Origin: Saccopteryx bilineata
Lineage: Eukaryota; Chordata; Mammalia; Chiroptera; Emballonuridae
Assembly: GCF_036850765.1 (NCBI RefSeq)
Contig: NC_089492.1
Coordinates: 292,104,590-292,168,589, forward strand
Reading direction: 5' to 3'
Length of the DNA stretch: 64,000 bases
The position numbers were made by a program, and so were the translations under genes. The notes below the pieces were generated by a model. That model was not told where the DNA came from, did no database searches, and saw only the letters and a list, made by a program, of their open reading frames with translations. Below are positions 49,942 through 63,300 of the stretch, in pieces; position 1 is the first letter of the stretch; every line of letters begins with the position of its first letter.

Positions 49942-52900
49942 CTTCTAATCCTTTCAAACAGCCTAGTCCTGCGTATCTCAGACCGCTGGACAGGGGAGCA
50001 CATGGCTAGGTGATTAACAAATGCACACGTGCTGGGGATAAGGCTGGTGTGTGCAGGATGGTTTGAGAGATTCTGGGTTCACATGTTGTTTCTTCAGTGT
50101 GTCGGTCCTAAGGACAGACCATGCTCACACAACCTCCCCCCACAGAAGGCCAGCCCAGGGATAAACAAACGAGGGGCATATCAAACCAAGCACAAACGCT
50201 GGGTGGCAGCTTCCTCCAGGGAGGACAAGACCCCTGGCCCCATGGCACCCACTATTGCTAAGCGTGGAGGCTAGGGTTGGAGACAATGGTCTCAGCCCAT
50301 GTCCAAGTGCCATGGGCCCAGGTGAGTGAAGCTGTACATGGTGCACTGAACGCAGCAGAACAGCTGAAGCGACGCTAACCGAACCCTCACAAAACCTTCA
50401 TTACTCTGTGGTCAGCAGCTCAAGCGGACAAAAGCCATCAGAAGGTACAAAGCATCATGACCCCAGGGAGCCAGCACAGTGCCAGGTGGGTCCAGGCCCC
50501 AGGCTCTTCCCTGGGATGCCGAGTGTGCCCAGCACAGGCCTTCGAACTGGGACAGCCACCTCCATGGCCACAGGGCACCTGTTGGGAACCTCCCCACCCC
50601 TGCAGGGCCCAAAGGACCTTCAACAATCAGGCCATGCCAAGGGCACGCCCTCATCCTAAAACACCAGCCACTGCTCTCAAAACACTCCCATCTCTCCTGG
50701 GACAGCAACAGGCACAGACACAGGCTCTGAGCTCAGAGGCTGCAGTCCAGCCACTGTCAGGGACAGTGAAATGCAGATGGACACAACCGCGTGGGAGGCC
50801 TCCAGAAACAGGAGCCAGAGGAAACCACGGACGGGAGGAAGAGGCTCAGTTTCTATAAATGGCCCATGACATTGAGACACTGAGCCAACTTCACGTGCAG
50901 AAAATACTTTGCCATCAGCTGCCTTCAGTGACTGCTGCCTGTTGCGCCCCAACCCCAGCCCCAGAAAGAAGGATGAGTCCATGTCTGGGCTGGCAGATCA
51001 ATCCGACAAAACCAACCTGGTGATCTGGTTCTCACACTGACCAGTTCAGGAACGAATGGGCCTCACATGCTGCCATGAGGTATGGGGGAGGGGAGGCTCC
51101 GGAATATTGCCACCACAATATCCGGAAAAAGATATCAGGAGGAATCAAGTCCTAGTAGGTGGCCAGAAGAGGGACTATTTAGGCATCAAAATGACAAGAA
51201 CAAACTGTAACAATGTGGTGGACTGGGTTAGAAAACAATGGCATAAACAGCAGGACCAAGGAGGAAGGAGGAAAGTCAAGCACAGCAATGACTATCTAAC
51301 TGGGTCAGGCAGGATCGTGAGGGACATTGAACCCACTGGGAGAAAGTTCATGAGGACAGGATGCTGACAGGGTCTAAAGTCTCCCCACAGATTTCTTATT
51401 AACCAGGGAGGAAAATGGCAGACCCCACCCATGACTGAGATCAAACTTACCAACTCCAAGGGGAGGCAATGACTTTGAGCCTCCTGCCCAGAGCTCTGGG
51501 GAGAATGTGGTGGCACTGTTGGGCTACCACCCAAAATGCCACCCGTGTCCTAGCAGGGGATGCGCCAGGCACCCCACCTGGAGGTCCAATCCACACGATG
51601 TCCCGCGCCCAGATGCATCAGCGATGTGAAGGACCACAGGTGGTGAGGGATCCAGAAGAAAAGGGGCCCCAGAGCAAAGACAATCCAGCTGAGAGGCACA
51701 TCCTGCTGGGTCCTGGGCAGAAACACGCTGCTGTGAAAGGACTGAGTGGGACAATGGGCAAGCAGGCCTGGGCTGCCGAGATCCCAGATGGTCCCCATAT
51801 TGTAGCCACACACTGAGGCCCTCTATGGTGGCCACACACGCTGTCAGGTGTGGCCGGGCATCAGCAGCAGGACCTGGTGGACAGCACTCTCACAGCTGCA
51901 CCGATGGTGGGAAGATGTTTCAGCATAACACCCTGAGCGGAGCAGAGGTGGCACCCGCCCTGGAGGAGCAGCAGTCGCCACCCCACACCATGGACACGTG
52001 GGATCGTACAAGAACATGTGCTAAGAATGCAGCCAGGTACTCGGAACAGCCCAGCAAGGGCCACAGCAAGCCCGGGTGGCTGTGTGGGAAAACAAGTCCC
52101 TCAGCGTGAGCCACACGCAGTGCCTTTGTAAAGCGGGCAGCCAGGTGCCACCACAATAAGAGAGCATGGCCTCACAACTAAAAATTCCAAACTTCCTCAA
52201 CAGTAATTCACCATGGGCATCAAGACAGAGGTCAGATCCCACTTTCAATCTCTGGTACAGCGACCCAGGAACTCAAGATGTCTGCAGACCTGGACCAACG
52301 TGGGCAGGCGATGACAGGCCCCACCCTTGGTCTGGCCAGGGCTCGTGACAACCAGGAAAGCCAGGGTCATGAGCCTAGTGCACTGGCTCCTGTTCCTAAA
52401 CTGCTTGCCTGTGCCCACCAACAGCAGGACAGAAACCAAGCCTCAACACTGGTTCTCCATGTGCTGCCTCTTTCTCCACTTCTGAAAAGCCTCCCTTTTC
52501 CTGGTAAGCACTGCCCCAGGCTGCTTCACCCCATTCAGGCTGTTGTTGAGGCGCCCCCCTCTGCTGGCTCATTTACCAAGATCACTGTTGTGAGGAATTA
52601 TCAAAAGTTGTCCTACTTGAAAACATACCCCACCAGCCTTGCTCCGAAACAGAACACTGGCCATGTCTCTGGCCACAGCATTGTCTGAAGTTGGCAGAGA
52701 AGTGGCTCCCTAAGCCTGTCATGGGCACCGACTTACTGGCACAACCACTCACGTGCACTCACCCAGCCTGCACACAAGGCCAAGGAGCCTGTGACATCAT
52801 CAGCCTGCACAGCAGGGTTGCGAGGACAGTGGTGGCTCTCAGAATCCCCAACAAGTGAGGCAGGGGCCATGTGGACCCACCCACAACAGGACCATATACA

Positions 52901-54472
52901 GAAGACCAGGTCAGACACACCATCATATACATTCCCCACTGTGGATGCTACCCAGGGAAAACTGACCAAGACCTTGGGGGGTTCCCATCAGGGGTGGCCA
53001 GTGTGGGGCACACCAACAGTGGACAGCACAGATCTCAGTTTGCTGACGTGCCTGCTGCTGGCACACCCTTTGTGTTCCACTCACAGCACCTGCTGGTGTC
53101 CATCCGACGGGCCTGGCAGGCTGTGGGGAGGGCTCCCACATCAGCCTCCTATGCCCACACACGGCCCTGATGGGCTCCCGCTGGAGGATCCAGCTTTGCT
53201 GAGAGAGGGAGAGCTGTGCACCAGGTACCTGCTACACTGCCGTACCTCAGTGCTACGCCTGCAGGGATGGGCACTCTAATCACCCCCTTTTACAGGTGGG
53301 GAAACCAAGGCCAGTTGCAACATGACCCATGACTCGAGAGGAAGGAAGTGGTAGAGCCCAGGCCCATGGAGTCCACACACCTAATTACTAGGCTGTGGTG
53401 CCTCTCTCAAACTTCTATAAAATTCTCCTTGGCCAGAAATACCAAGAGTTACACCATCCACTTTGGTATCTGCACAGAGAAGATGGGGAAGGAAAGAGGA
53501 GGTCAAAACCAGAGCCTGAGCAGTGATTCCTCCGGAGGGCGGGGTGGCAAGTGGCTCTGAGCATGCGGTCTCTAACCCAAACACAGAGCCATCTCGGCCA
53601 GGCTTCCAGGGCTGGACCTTCCCTAGAGGACTAGCAGTGGAGACACCCCCACCCAGCAGGTGGGGCTCCAGCAGTTTTACAAAACAAAAATTGAGCCCCC
53701 CACCCCTTGCAGGAGCCACTGGAAGGGAGGTGGGTAGTGCTGCCCTCACACTCTGGCCCCTCATTAATATTCAACAGCTAAAACAAAGCTGGACAAAAGA
53801 GCAGAGCTCACTGACCGGAGCCCACCCTCCTAGATCCTGGCCTGCACAAATGCAGGAGGCCAAGTTGGGGCATTTGGAAACCAAGTAACGGAAATGGCTG
53901 CCGTGGCTGAGTCATCAGCTCAATCAGTGCAGCCCGGGAAGGGGCCGCAGGCAGCATGGCCACCGCCTGTCCTGGCCAAGGACCCAATACCCTGAGAGAC
54001 AGCAGGCCATGCCCTTTAGGGCTCAGGGGAAGAGGCCACATGGCTACAGTCACTTGCGCAGGCTCGCCTCCTCATAAGGTGCCAGGGCTCAACAGCACAC
54101 AGCCCTCCTGGAAGGATCAGCACCAGCCAGGCCCCATTACCACTGCCTCCTGTAACCAACTCAGCCAAACTAGTACAAACTGTGGCCAAGAACAAGGCTG
54201 GACCTAAAACCCCACGTGAGCTGTGGTGTTTAGAGGCCAAGGAGGAAGAAAAACGGTGGGGGTGCCGGCACATGCTTCCCAAGCTCTCAGCTTCCCTAGA
54301 GCCATGCTGGGGTTGGGCTGCAGGACTGCCATGCACACCCCACACCAACCTTTGTCCTGCTGGCCAAAGGAGCAGTCCTGGGCTTCTCTCCTCCTACCCT
54401 CCAGGGAAAATCAGTTCCCCTTAGTCCGGGCCCAACACATTTGATGCTGAGATTGAAGAGAAAGGAATGTAG
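49942..54472. other. Intron 1 segment, unique DNA
   Basis: About 4.5 kb without a recognised repeat or gene. Open frames on both strands lack domains. Confidence 0.5.
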
Positions 54473-54695
54473 GCCTTGGCTGGGTATCTCAATTGTTAGA
54501 GTATCTTCCTGACATGCTAAGGTTGTGGGGTGGATCCCCGGTCAGGGCACATTCAAGAACCAACCAGTGACGGCATGAATAAGTAGAACAAATTAATGCT
54601 TCTCTCATTCTCTCTCATTCTCATTCTCTCTCCCTCTCTCTCTCTCTCTCTCCTCTCTCCTCTCTCTCTCTCTCTCTCTTCCTCTAAAAAAAAAC
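54473..54695 (+). mobile_element. Old SINE with CT microsatellite
   Basis: The head GCCTTGGCTGGGTATCTCAA and B-box-like GTGGATCCCCGGTCAGGGCA are followed by a long CT-rich run at 54600-54682 and an A tail. Confidence 0.7.
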
Positions 54696-54708
54696 CAGTT
54701 GAAGTATG

Positions 54709-54911
54709 CCTGACTTACTATGGTGGCGCAGTAGATAAAGCAACCTGGAATGCTGAAGTCACCAGTTCGAAACCCTGGGCTTGCCCAGTCGGGGCACACC
54801 CAACAATCAACCAATGAACAATTAAAGCAAAGCGACTAGGAGTTGACACTTGTTGCTCCTCCCCTTCTCTTTGTAAAATCAATGCATAAAAGCTTCTAAA
54901 AAAAATAAAAT
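54709..54911 (+). mobile_element. Short tRNA-derived SINE
   Basis: Reads CCTGACTTACTATGGTGGCG, then CCAGTTCGAAACCCTGGGCT, then TTGTAAAATCAATGCATAAA. It is the same short type as 17893 and 60147. Confidence 0.75.
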
Positions 54912-55549
54912 AAGAAATATCAGTAAGTAAAAAACTTTAAAAAGGAACACAATTTCTACGGTGAGAAGCATCCCTCTCAGAGAGCCCACCCGTCTTTCCC
55001 TTTTAAAGAACTCTGGGACCCGGCAGGACAGAGAGAGGTGCGCACGGGAACTCACAAGCCGTCCCCCAGAGCCCGAGGCTGCTGCCCTGCCCCCTCCCCA
55101 GGTGGAGGCACACACAGACACGTACACACACACATGCACAACCACAACTCTTACACAGGCCTCTCCAGGAAGCAAAGGCAGCCTTCGGTCCACAAAGTGA
55201 CCCTGCAGCTCTCCCCTGGTTCTCTCAGGGGGCCAGAGGCCAGGCACACAGTAGGGAGGGGTGCTCCATGGTCTGCCTGCTGCTGCATGCACACACACCA
55301 TTGCGACCCCACCACCCACCCAGATGGCCAGCAGCCCCTTGCCTCAGCAGGTCACTGCCACTTCTACAGGCAGAAGCCTGGGGTGCAGAGGTCTCTTGAA
55401 AAGATGAATGCCCAGCACAGAGATGCTCCTGTCTCCGATGTCCTGCAGCCTGATTTCTAGCAACAGACAGATGATTCAGCTGTGACATGCAATAGACAAA
55501 ACATTATACGGTCACTCACATGCGATGGGATTAATACCACAAAGCATAG
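54912..55549. other. Intron 1 segment, unique DNA
   Basis: Contains short CA runs near 55107-55150 and no recognised gene. Confidence 0.5.
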
Positions 55550-56780
55550 AGAATTCCTGCAGCTGAACAAAAGAAAACAGCCCAACTCAAAAAGGGCAAA
55601 GGAAAAAAAAAAAAGGGCAAAGGACTCGAACAGACACTTCTCCAAGAAAGACACACACGTGGCCAGGAAGCACAGGACAACACGCTCATCATCACTGATG
55701 ACCAGGGAAATGCAACTCAGACCACAATGAGACAGTATCTCATGCTCACACCAGGGTGGCTACTATAAAAAAAAAAAAAACCAAACAGGTCTCAGTAAGA
55801 GGAAGAAATCAGAACCCTGTGCACTACTGGTAGGGATGTATATTGGAGCAGACATGAGGAAAGATGGATGTAGTGACTCCTCGAAAAATTAAACACAGAA
55901 GCCTGACCAGGCGGTGGCACAGTGGATAGAGCATCGGACTGGGATGCTGAGGACCCAGGTTCGAGACCTCGAGGTCCCCAGCTTGAGCGCAGGCTCATCT
56001 GGTTTGAGCAGAGCTCACCAGCTTGGACCCAAGGTCGCTGGCTCGAGCAAGGGGTTACTCGGTCTGCTGAAGGTCCACGGTCAAGGCACATATAAGAAAG
56101 CAATCAATGAACAACTAAGGTGTTGTAATGCGCAATGAGAAACTGATGATTAACTGCTTCTCATCTCTCCATTCCTGTCTGTCTGTCCCTGTCTATCCCT
56201 CTCTCTGACTCTCTGTCTCTATAAAAATAAATAAACAAACAAACACAGAAGAATGACCGTAATCCCATTTCTGGGTACACCCCAATGTTCACAGTGGCAC
56301 AACTCACAACAGCCAAACATGGAAGCAACCCAAGTGTCCACCAAGAATGAATGGACATAAAGTGTCTCTCACACCCACAGGAATATTATTCAGCCATTAA
56401 CAGGAAAGAAGCTCTGACACCTGCTACAACACCGACGGACATAGAGGACACTGTGCTGAGAGAAATAAGCCAGACACAGAAGGACAAGTGCTGTGTGACC
56501 CACTCATAGGGGTCCCTGGAGGGGTCAGACTGACAGAGACAGAGAGTAGATGGTGGTGTGGGGGCTGGGGTGGGTGTGCGTGTTTAATGGGGACAGAGTT
56601 TCAGATTGGGAAAATGGAAAGTTCTGGAGAGGACAGTGGTGACAGTTGCCCAACAATGTGAATGTGCTTTCAGAATGACAACAACCTAAGGTTGTGACGC
56701 AGCAGGAAAACAGGCAGCTTCTTAACCTTCTTGATACTCTAGGCGTATAAACTGGACCAGCATTCAAAGAAAATATTGGT
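55550..56780 (+). mobile_element. Old L1 3' fragment, antisense to SKI, split by a SINE
   Basis: The ORF2 end and 3' UTR pattern is clear: GACCAGGGAAATGCAACTCA, then GTGCACTACTGGTAGGGATG, then after the SINE CCACAGGAATATTATTCAGC and GAGAGAAATAAGCCAGACAC, then the 3' UTR GTGACAGTTGCCCAACAATG. All frames are broken. Confidence 0.8.
55902..56240 (+). mobile_element. SINE-B with TSD inside L1
   Basis: Runs from CCTGACCAGGCGGTGGCACA to a TAAA/CAAA tail. The duplication AAACACAGAAG at 55891-55901 and 56241-56251 places it in the L1 fragment. Confidence 0.9.
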
Positions 56781-59700
56781 AACAAAAAGTCAAGACACAT
56801 TATGGGGATCAGAGTCTGCCAAGGAAATGGCCAGAAACGTGCGCAGTGGGTGTTGCAGGACCACACACTTGAATCTAATGTCAGTCACCAGTGTCCTCCC
56901 ACTATAATAGAAGAAATGTGCACAGATTCTAGCAGTCACTCCACACAATTTAATATGCAGAAGAAACACACACAGGCGCATAAATAAGACAAGAGGCAAC
57001 AAGCTGACCTGCCCATCTTACACGAAAAACTCCCCCAAACAGGACATGTGTAGGAGACACCTTCGCAGCACCACCTAACTGCGCCAACGTGGGTCTTGGG
57101 CCCTGCCCTCCCTGCAGGCGGATGGCCAGCCAGGGCAACCACTTCAAAACCAGTTCAGTGTGATCCCACCACCTCCCTCCTGTGGTCCAGACATGTACCC
57201 ACACAAGAACAGGATGGGCCACAGCGTGAGGCCAGCACACTGGGGGCACAAAGATCCCAGGTAAGAGCCAGACACAGACAACTGCAGACCACGCCTCGAC
57301 ATCTGTGTTGGGACACAGGTCAAGACGTGAGGGGGACCTCTAGGAGGGCTCCCCTGGGGTGCAGTGAAAGGAGCAGGCGCACGGTATGCCCGACAGTCCC
57401 CATTATCAAGTGCTGCGCATTGGGGAGCCTGTGAAGCATCACTTGTAATAAAAAATGCAAATACCCTACATGTTAAATAAATCCCAGACCCTCAATACCA
57501 CAGAACACTCAGAAATGCTATATGCTGGACACATACACACAGACGTGAACATGCAAGTACACACATGTAAACGCAGGCATGTGTGCACAGAAGGCCCCAT
57601 ACTCTGCAGAGTAACCACAGAAGAGCTGTTTCTAAGATGGTGGGGATCCGAACACGGGTCCTGCAGGCGCTAAGCAATCCCACTGGTTTTGTTGGGCACA
57701 TTAATGGCACTGTGGTTATGGTTTTTCACAATTTCATACGTGTTAAACAGATATTGAAACACTCAAATATGAAGTAAGATGATGCCTGGGATTTGCTTTA
57801 AAAAAAAAAATCACAGATCCCTCACAAAAGAGAGGCAAGAGCTGGATGAAGCAAAATGAGCAGGACACTGTAATTGCTGAACTAGGCACAGGGCTCATTA
57901 ACTAGACTGCTCCAGTGCAAGCCTGCAGTGCCCATCACGGCCCCACACTGTACATACAGTTCACGGGCATGTCACAATGACACTAAGGAGCATGTGGCTC
58001 CTCAGGGGTGGGCGCAGGGGAACTCAGGCCATCGGTGCAGCTGTGACTGACAGGCAGGACCAGCCCTGGCCCCCAGCTCCCTGGCTTTCTGCTACAGGAC
58101 TCCCCCAGAGGGTAAGCCACCCGCCCACCCGGTAAAGGCCCAAACCTGCCGGCTCCACACTGGTGCCAGCCACCCTGCTGAGCCCCGGGCTGCTGTACCC
58201 CTGCCCCAATCCCCCAGACCCTGCTGCTTCCCTCCCACCCGCTTACAGAGCCAGCAGGGTCTCTGAAGCGGGGACCATGGGGACAGCAGACCATGTTGTG
58301 GGCCTGCCCCGCTGGCCCTGGCTGTCACCCTCAGCCTCCAGGGTTCCCAGAGGGAACCAAGACGGAAGCTTTGTCACGGAGAACACAGTGCAGCACAGTA
58401 ATCACAATTCAGACATAAATGTTTAAATGAGAAAAACAGAACAGCACAGGCGGCCTCCAGCTCAGCCGGGCAATTACATCAGGGACTCTGAAACCAGGGA
58501 TCCCAGACACAGGACCGCCCTGACAGGGCAGTGTTAACACTAAAGCACACTCTCCCCACACAAGAGATGGGAAAGCAGCACCCACCACCCCGGGCCCTGC
58601 ACACACACTCACTTGCAGGAGGCAGCAGGGCCTCGGGCCCACAGAACAGGGCCCCTCACGTCTGTGGCTGCTACTGCTTGATGGCCCACCCGTCAGCCCT
58701 TCCCAACCTCCATCCTGAGGCTCCTCTTGGCAACTTTCCAAGCCCAGCCAATGCCAGAGGCTGCCAGCCCCCAACTAGAAGAAGTCTCCTGTCCCCCACC
58801 CAGAGCCAACGGCCGCACCAGCCCCACTCTGGGAGACAGTATGGCTTAATTCGCTGAGCTGCAGAGGCAGCCCACAGCTTACCTTGTTTTCACAGTTTAA
58901 AGACCTTTACAAATTGAGACAAAATCAACTAGGGTCAGGCAAGCTGGGCGACATTTACTGCATACAAGAATGTTAAAAAAAAAATCACAGTTTTGATAGT
59001 TCTGCAAAAAAAAACTTAGCAAATTTACAACAAAACTGTCAAGTAATTAAGGCAAGGCACTTCACACATGAACTTAAACTGCTAATTAAAATCCCCTCGC
59101 TTAATTGACTACATTTGCATATCATTCAACTTGGGAGTATAATTTTTTTAATGGTTTGGGCAAATCAGTTGTAACCTCAGGAAGCGGGTGGCAGCAGGGA
59201 GAGCCAGGCAATTCTGGTGCGTCCCCAACCCCGGGGGGCACAGCTACTCCCCTCAGCCTGAAGATCCAGCCGTGGCCCAGTACGACGACAGCTCCTCGCT
59301 GCTATCCAGCACACCCGCCTCGCCCTCCCCTGCAGAATCCATAACTGCATGAGGGACAGGTACAGGTGTCCTCCTCCAGGGAGGGCCCCCAGCTTCCCCA
59401 GCTCCTCTGTGGACTCCCCTAGCACCAGCCCTGCCACTGGAGAGACCCTCTCAACTCAACCGGTGGTGATGGGTCAGAGTGCAAACAACCTGGCTCCCCT
59501 TCTGCAAACCAGCTCTAGCCCCGACACATGGTCTCGCTCCCCAGGAAGGGGTCCAGCCAGCGGTCGGGCACAGGAGACAGAAGGTGCTCCTCAACACAGT
59601 AACCAGGGCTGCTCAGACCTGGCCTCGGCATCACCAACATTTCAGACAGGGGCTTCTGCATTTCTCTCAGTGCAGGAGCCACCGAGGGCTCCGCAACCCA

Positions 59701-60146
59701 CTGCTCTCCGAATTGGTGTTTCCCCGTAGTGGACCTGTGCGCCCTGGTGTGAGGCACTCTCAGGCCTGCACAGGGTGCTGCACGGCCCCAGCCATGTCTT
59801 GTGCTCATGGTCAAGTGCAGCAGTGAGCTGACATGGAATCAGACGCTGGGCCACCAGAAGCATGGCCTCAGGGATGGCAGACAGCTGTGGCTCTGTGGGC
59901 CCACCAAGACCACACAGAGGGCCTCGAGCAGAAGCACCAGTACTAGCAGGAGGGCCACATGTGCCACACGCTGCCATGCTCCCTCGGCCAACTCCAGCTC
60001 TGTGCAAGACAGAGAAACTGGGGTCTGAAAAGCGAGAGCCCACAAGTGGGGGAGGAGATAGCCTGGCACCAGCCGCCATCACTGCTGCTTCCACATGGCT
60101 GCCTCACCGGCCCGCCAGGCCAAAGCCACAGAACAGTGCCACAGGG
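56781..60146. other. Intron 1 segment, unique DNA with one strong AT-rich island
   Basis: No gene recognised. The stretch at 57690-57820 may be part of an old repeat I cannot name. The island at 58880-59190 is the best enhancer candidate in the window. Confidence 0.5.
58880..59190. promoter_or_regulatory. Candidate enhancer: AT-rich, octamer and TAATT motifs
   Basis: A non-repetitive AT-rich island in GC-rich intron. It contains the exact octamer ATTTGCAT at 59113-59120 and several homeodomain-type cores (AGTAATTAAGG, CTAATTAAAAT, TTAATTGAC) within 100 bp. Conservation is not tested. Confidence 0.35.
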
Positions 60147-60344
60147 CCTGCACCTGTGGTGGCGCAGCGGATAAAGCGTCAACCTGGAACCCTGAGGTTG
60201 CCAGTTCAAAACCCTGGGCTTGCTAGGTCAAGGCACATGTGGGAGTTAATGCTTCCTGCTCCTCCCCCTTCTCTCTCTCTCTCTCTCACTCACTCTTCTC
60301 TCTAAAATGAATAAAATCTAAAAAAAAACAAAACAAAACAAAAA
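60147..60344 (+). mobile_element. Short tRNA-derived SINE
   Basis: Reads CCTGCACCTGTGGTGGCGCA, then CAAAACCCTGGGCTTGCTAG, and ends in an AAAAC-repeat tail. A short ACAGTGC repeat flanks both sides. Confidence 0.8.
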
Positions 60345-63300
60345 CAGTGCATGGGGCTGGGACCACAGACAGAACGCTGAGGGGACAGCAGGCAGACTGG
60401 GCCATGCCGAGGAAACTGGCACTGCTCCCCAGGGAAATGGAGTTCCAGACCCCCTCACAGGTCCTCACAGCTCACTAGACACTGCTGGCCTCGCCTGGCA
60501 CAGGGCCTTGCTGCCCGTCCATGCTCACCTACAAGGATGTGTGGGGTACTTTGGGGTCGTTTCCCGAGCCAGGGCACTGCACACCAGGCCAGACAGACCC
60601 TTAGGCCTCTAGGAATGCGCTTCTGGCCCAACAAGCTGCTCTCAGAGTGCAGGGGGCTGCAATGCCTGGGGGAGGCCTGGAGGAGCCCTACCTTGCTGGG
60701 AAGAGTGGGGGCAGAGGAGACCATGGCCCAGGCCACTCCGCAGATACCACATCACACCTGAGGACAGAGGGAGGCCAACGTGGGCACATAAGACAATCCA
60801 AAACCTGGTGGGTACCCCCAACATGCACCCATCACCCCCAGTCCCAATATGACTCCAACACATCAGCCCAGTTCCTTTATGCCACCCACACATGTGGGTT
60901 TGGACCCAGGCACTGGGGGTGCAGAGCTTGGACGTCACTGGTGATTGTCACTCCACTCACCACCTCACACGTGGGTTGAATCAGAAGGTAAAGGGCCACC
61001 CATGAGCTCTGTGGGCACCCGGGACCCTCAGACTACCTGTGCTCCAACAGCCTCTGGCTACACTAACCCTCAGGACAGAATGGACCCCTGACCAGGGTGC
61101 CGATTCTGTCACCTTCCCTGCCAGCAGCCCTGGAGCCAACCTCCCCGCCACTCCTGCCTGCCATCCTGTTTCTCTGCAATAAGCAAGAAACCTATTTTTG
61201 ATGAAGGATGTGTCTTTCAAAGCAGCCAGCCAACATCCCAGTGGAAGCCAAGTCAAGGCAGGCACCATGGCAGGCTTGTCCAGATAGGGCCACAGTGGGA
61301 TGCCGTCACTAAGCAGGCAGCAGCCAAGCGGCAGCGTGGACCCATTGGCATGGCCCCAGACCCAAAGTACCCCACACAGATCTGAGCGAGCCACCGTCTT
61401 CAAAACACAGAAGAAGGCAAGGACAAATGACACCTTTCCTTCTCTGGCCACCAGGAGCAAAGCTGCCAACAAACCCTGACAACTAGGGATTCCACATCTC
61501 CGTGAGTCATTCATCAGGTATTTATTCGGGGCCCAGAATTAGGGACCCAGCTGTGACCAAACTCCCACCCTACAACCCCAGTGAGGCTCACAACACAACC
61601 ACAAATACACCATCACTGGAGAACCCAGACCACTGTGGGCTGTGTGCCCAGAGTCACGCCGAGACTTCCTGAATTCTTATCAATAGCTACAAAATCAAGA
61701 AGTCAGAGCTTTCTTTGAATCTAAGTCATATAAGTAAAATCAGAGAAGACACAAACACCAAACACCAATATAGAGTCGGGGCTCTCTTGGGCTCAGGCCA
61801 AGACCCCCCCACACTGCCTCCAAAGACCCCCATGCTCCAACACAAGTAACAGATACCACCTGCAGGCCCTGGACACCTAGTAGGCTCCCTCTGCCCAGCA
61901 AGTGCCCCATCCACTCTGGTCCCTGACATCTCATTTAAAATTCACGCTTGAGCCTGCTTCCTCCATTTCAGTCAATAAGCAGACACAAGTGGTGGTGGCT
62001 CCCAGAGCTGAGGGCCCCCTGGAATACCAACTCGGTCCCCCGCCAGGTGCTCTGGGAAGACAGGCAGCCGAGGTCCTGGCTGCTCTGAAAGCAGGGCCCT
62101 TGAAGAGCCACATTCTCTGTCCACAGAGTGTCAGCGTCAGAACTGCTGCTTACTCCAGCACCCGCCCTGGGGCTACACTGGGTGCTTCCTGTGTGGACTA
62201 AGTTGCCTTAAAAAGCCCCACCTTCTCTACCAGGGCCCAGCCTCCCAGAGGGCAGGCGGGCAGCGGGTGGGAGACCTGGGCCCATTCTACTCCTATCAAT
62301 GCCATTGGCGGCTCTAACCCAAGGCCCACCAAACCACTTCAGACCCTGTGTGGCCAAGGAAGGAGCCGCTGCTGGCCACAAGCCCCCCCACATACACACA
62401 CACACAAGCAATGACTTCCTGTTCCTTCCAAGACTCTGGCCCGCCCCCACGTCTGAGCCGATTCATAAATATAAGGCGGTTCATAAACACAAGGCGTGCC
62501 CAGCTCCACCATCTCATTGCCCAGCGGCCATCCCAATGTGCCCTGCCTGCCATCGCCCCATGACTGGCCAGGCGGGGGGCTGGCCCTCGGGAAGCAGGGA
62601 AGTAGGGAAGTGCCCTCCTCCTCCTGAAGCTCTCACAGACCTCATGGAATAATTCAGCCTCTGTATTTTGACTCAAAACAAAGGAACTTTTAAAAAACAT
62701 TTCAGTTGAAACTTGCATAATTCTTTCAGTGGAGAAATCCTCCCCAACTTTCGCAATCCTTAGAAAGAGACACATTATTGCTGCTTGTGTAACAGTCTCC
62801 CAGCCACAGAGAGTCCGGCTGCCGGCCGCCGGCCGCCAGCCACGGACACCTCCCGCCAGATGGCCCGGAAGTGCCCAGTGGCCAGGGGTGTGAGGTAGGG
62901 CTGGGGTCACACTCCCCAGACTTCCTCACCTCCTGTCCTGTCTGCCCTCACCCGAGACCCCGCACAGACACGACAGTCTGCTGCAGGTAGGCTGACAAAC
63001 CCAGATGCAGAAGCAATGGCCCTACTCTCCTGTCCCACCCTAACTGCGGGACCCTGAGGGCCACTCAGAGACCCTGCTGCCCCCAAGCAAGATGCTCCCT
63101 TCAGGGAAACCCTGGAAAGCAAGGGGCCCAGCCCAGCTCCAAAGAACGATTCTGGAAATGGGCACAAGGACCATTCTTGGAGCACCATCCAGATGTGGCT
63201 CTGCTCACTGCAGACAGACTGAGGGCACCCAGCAGTCCACACCCTCCCTTGCTCGCATGGCTGACTACAGGGTGCAGGGCAGAAATCAGAGGCTTCTCTC

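Noticed and set aside
57690..57820. AT-rich stretch considered as an enhancer candidate
   Set aside because: The ATGATGCCTGGGATTTGC motif near its end resembles the 3' end of an old mammalian repeat, so a regulatory call is not justified.
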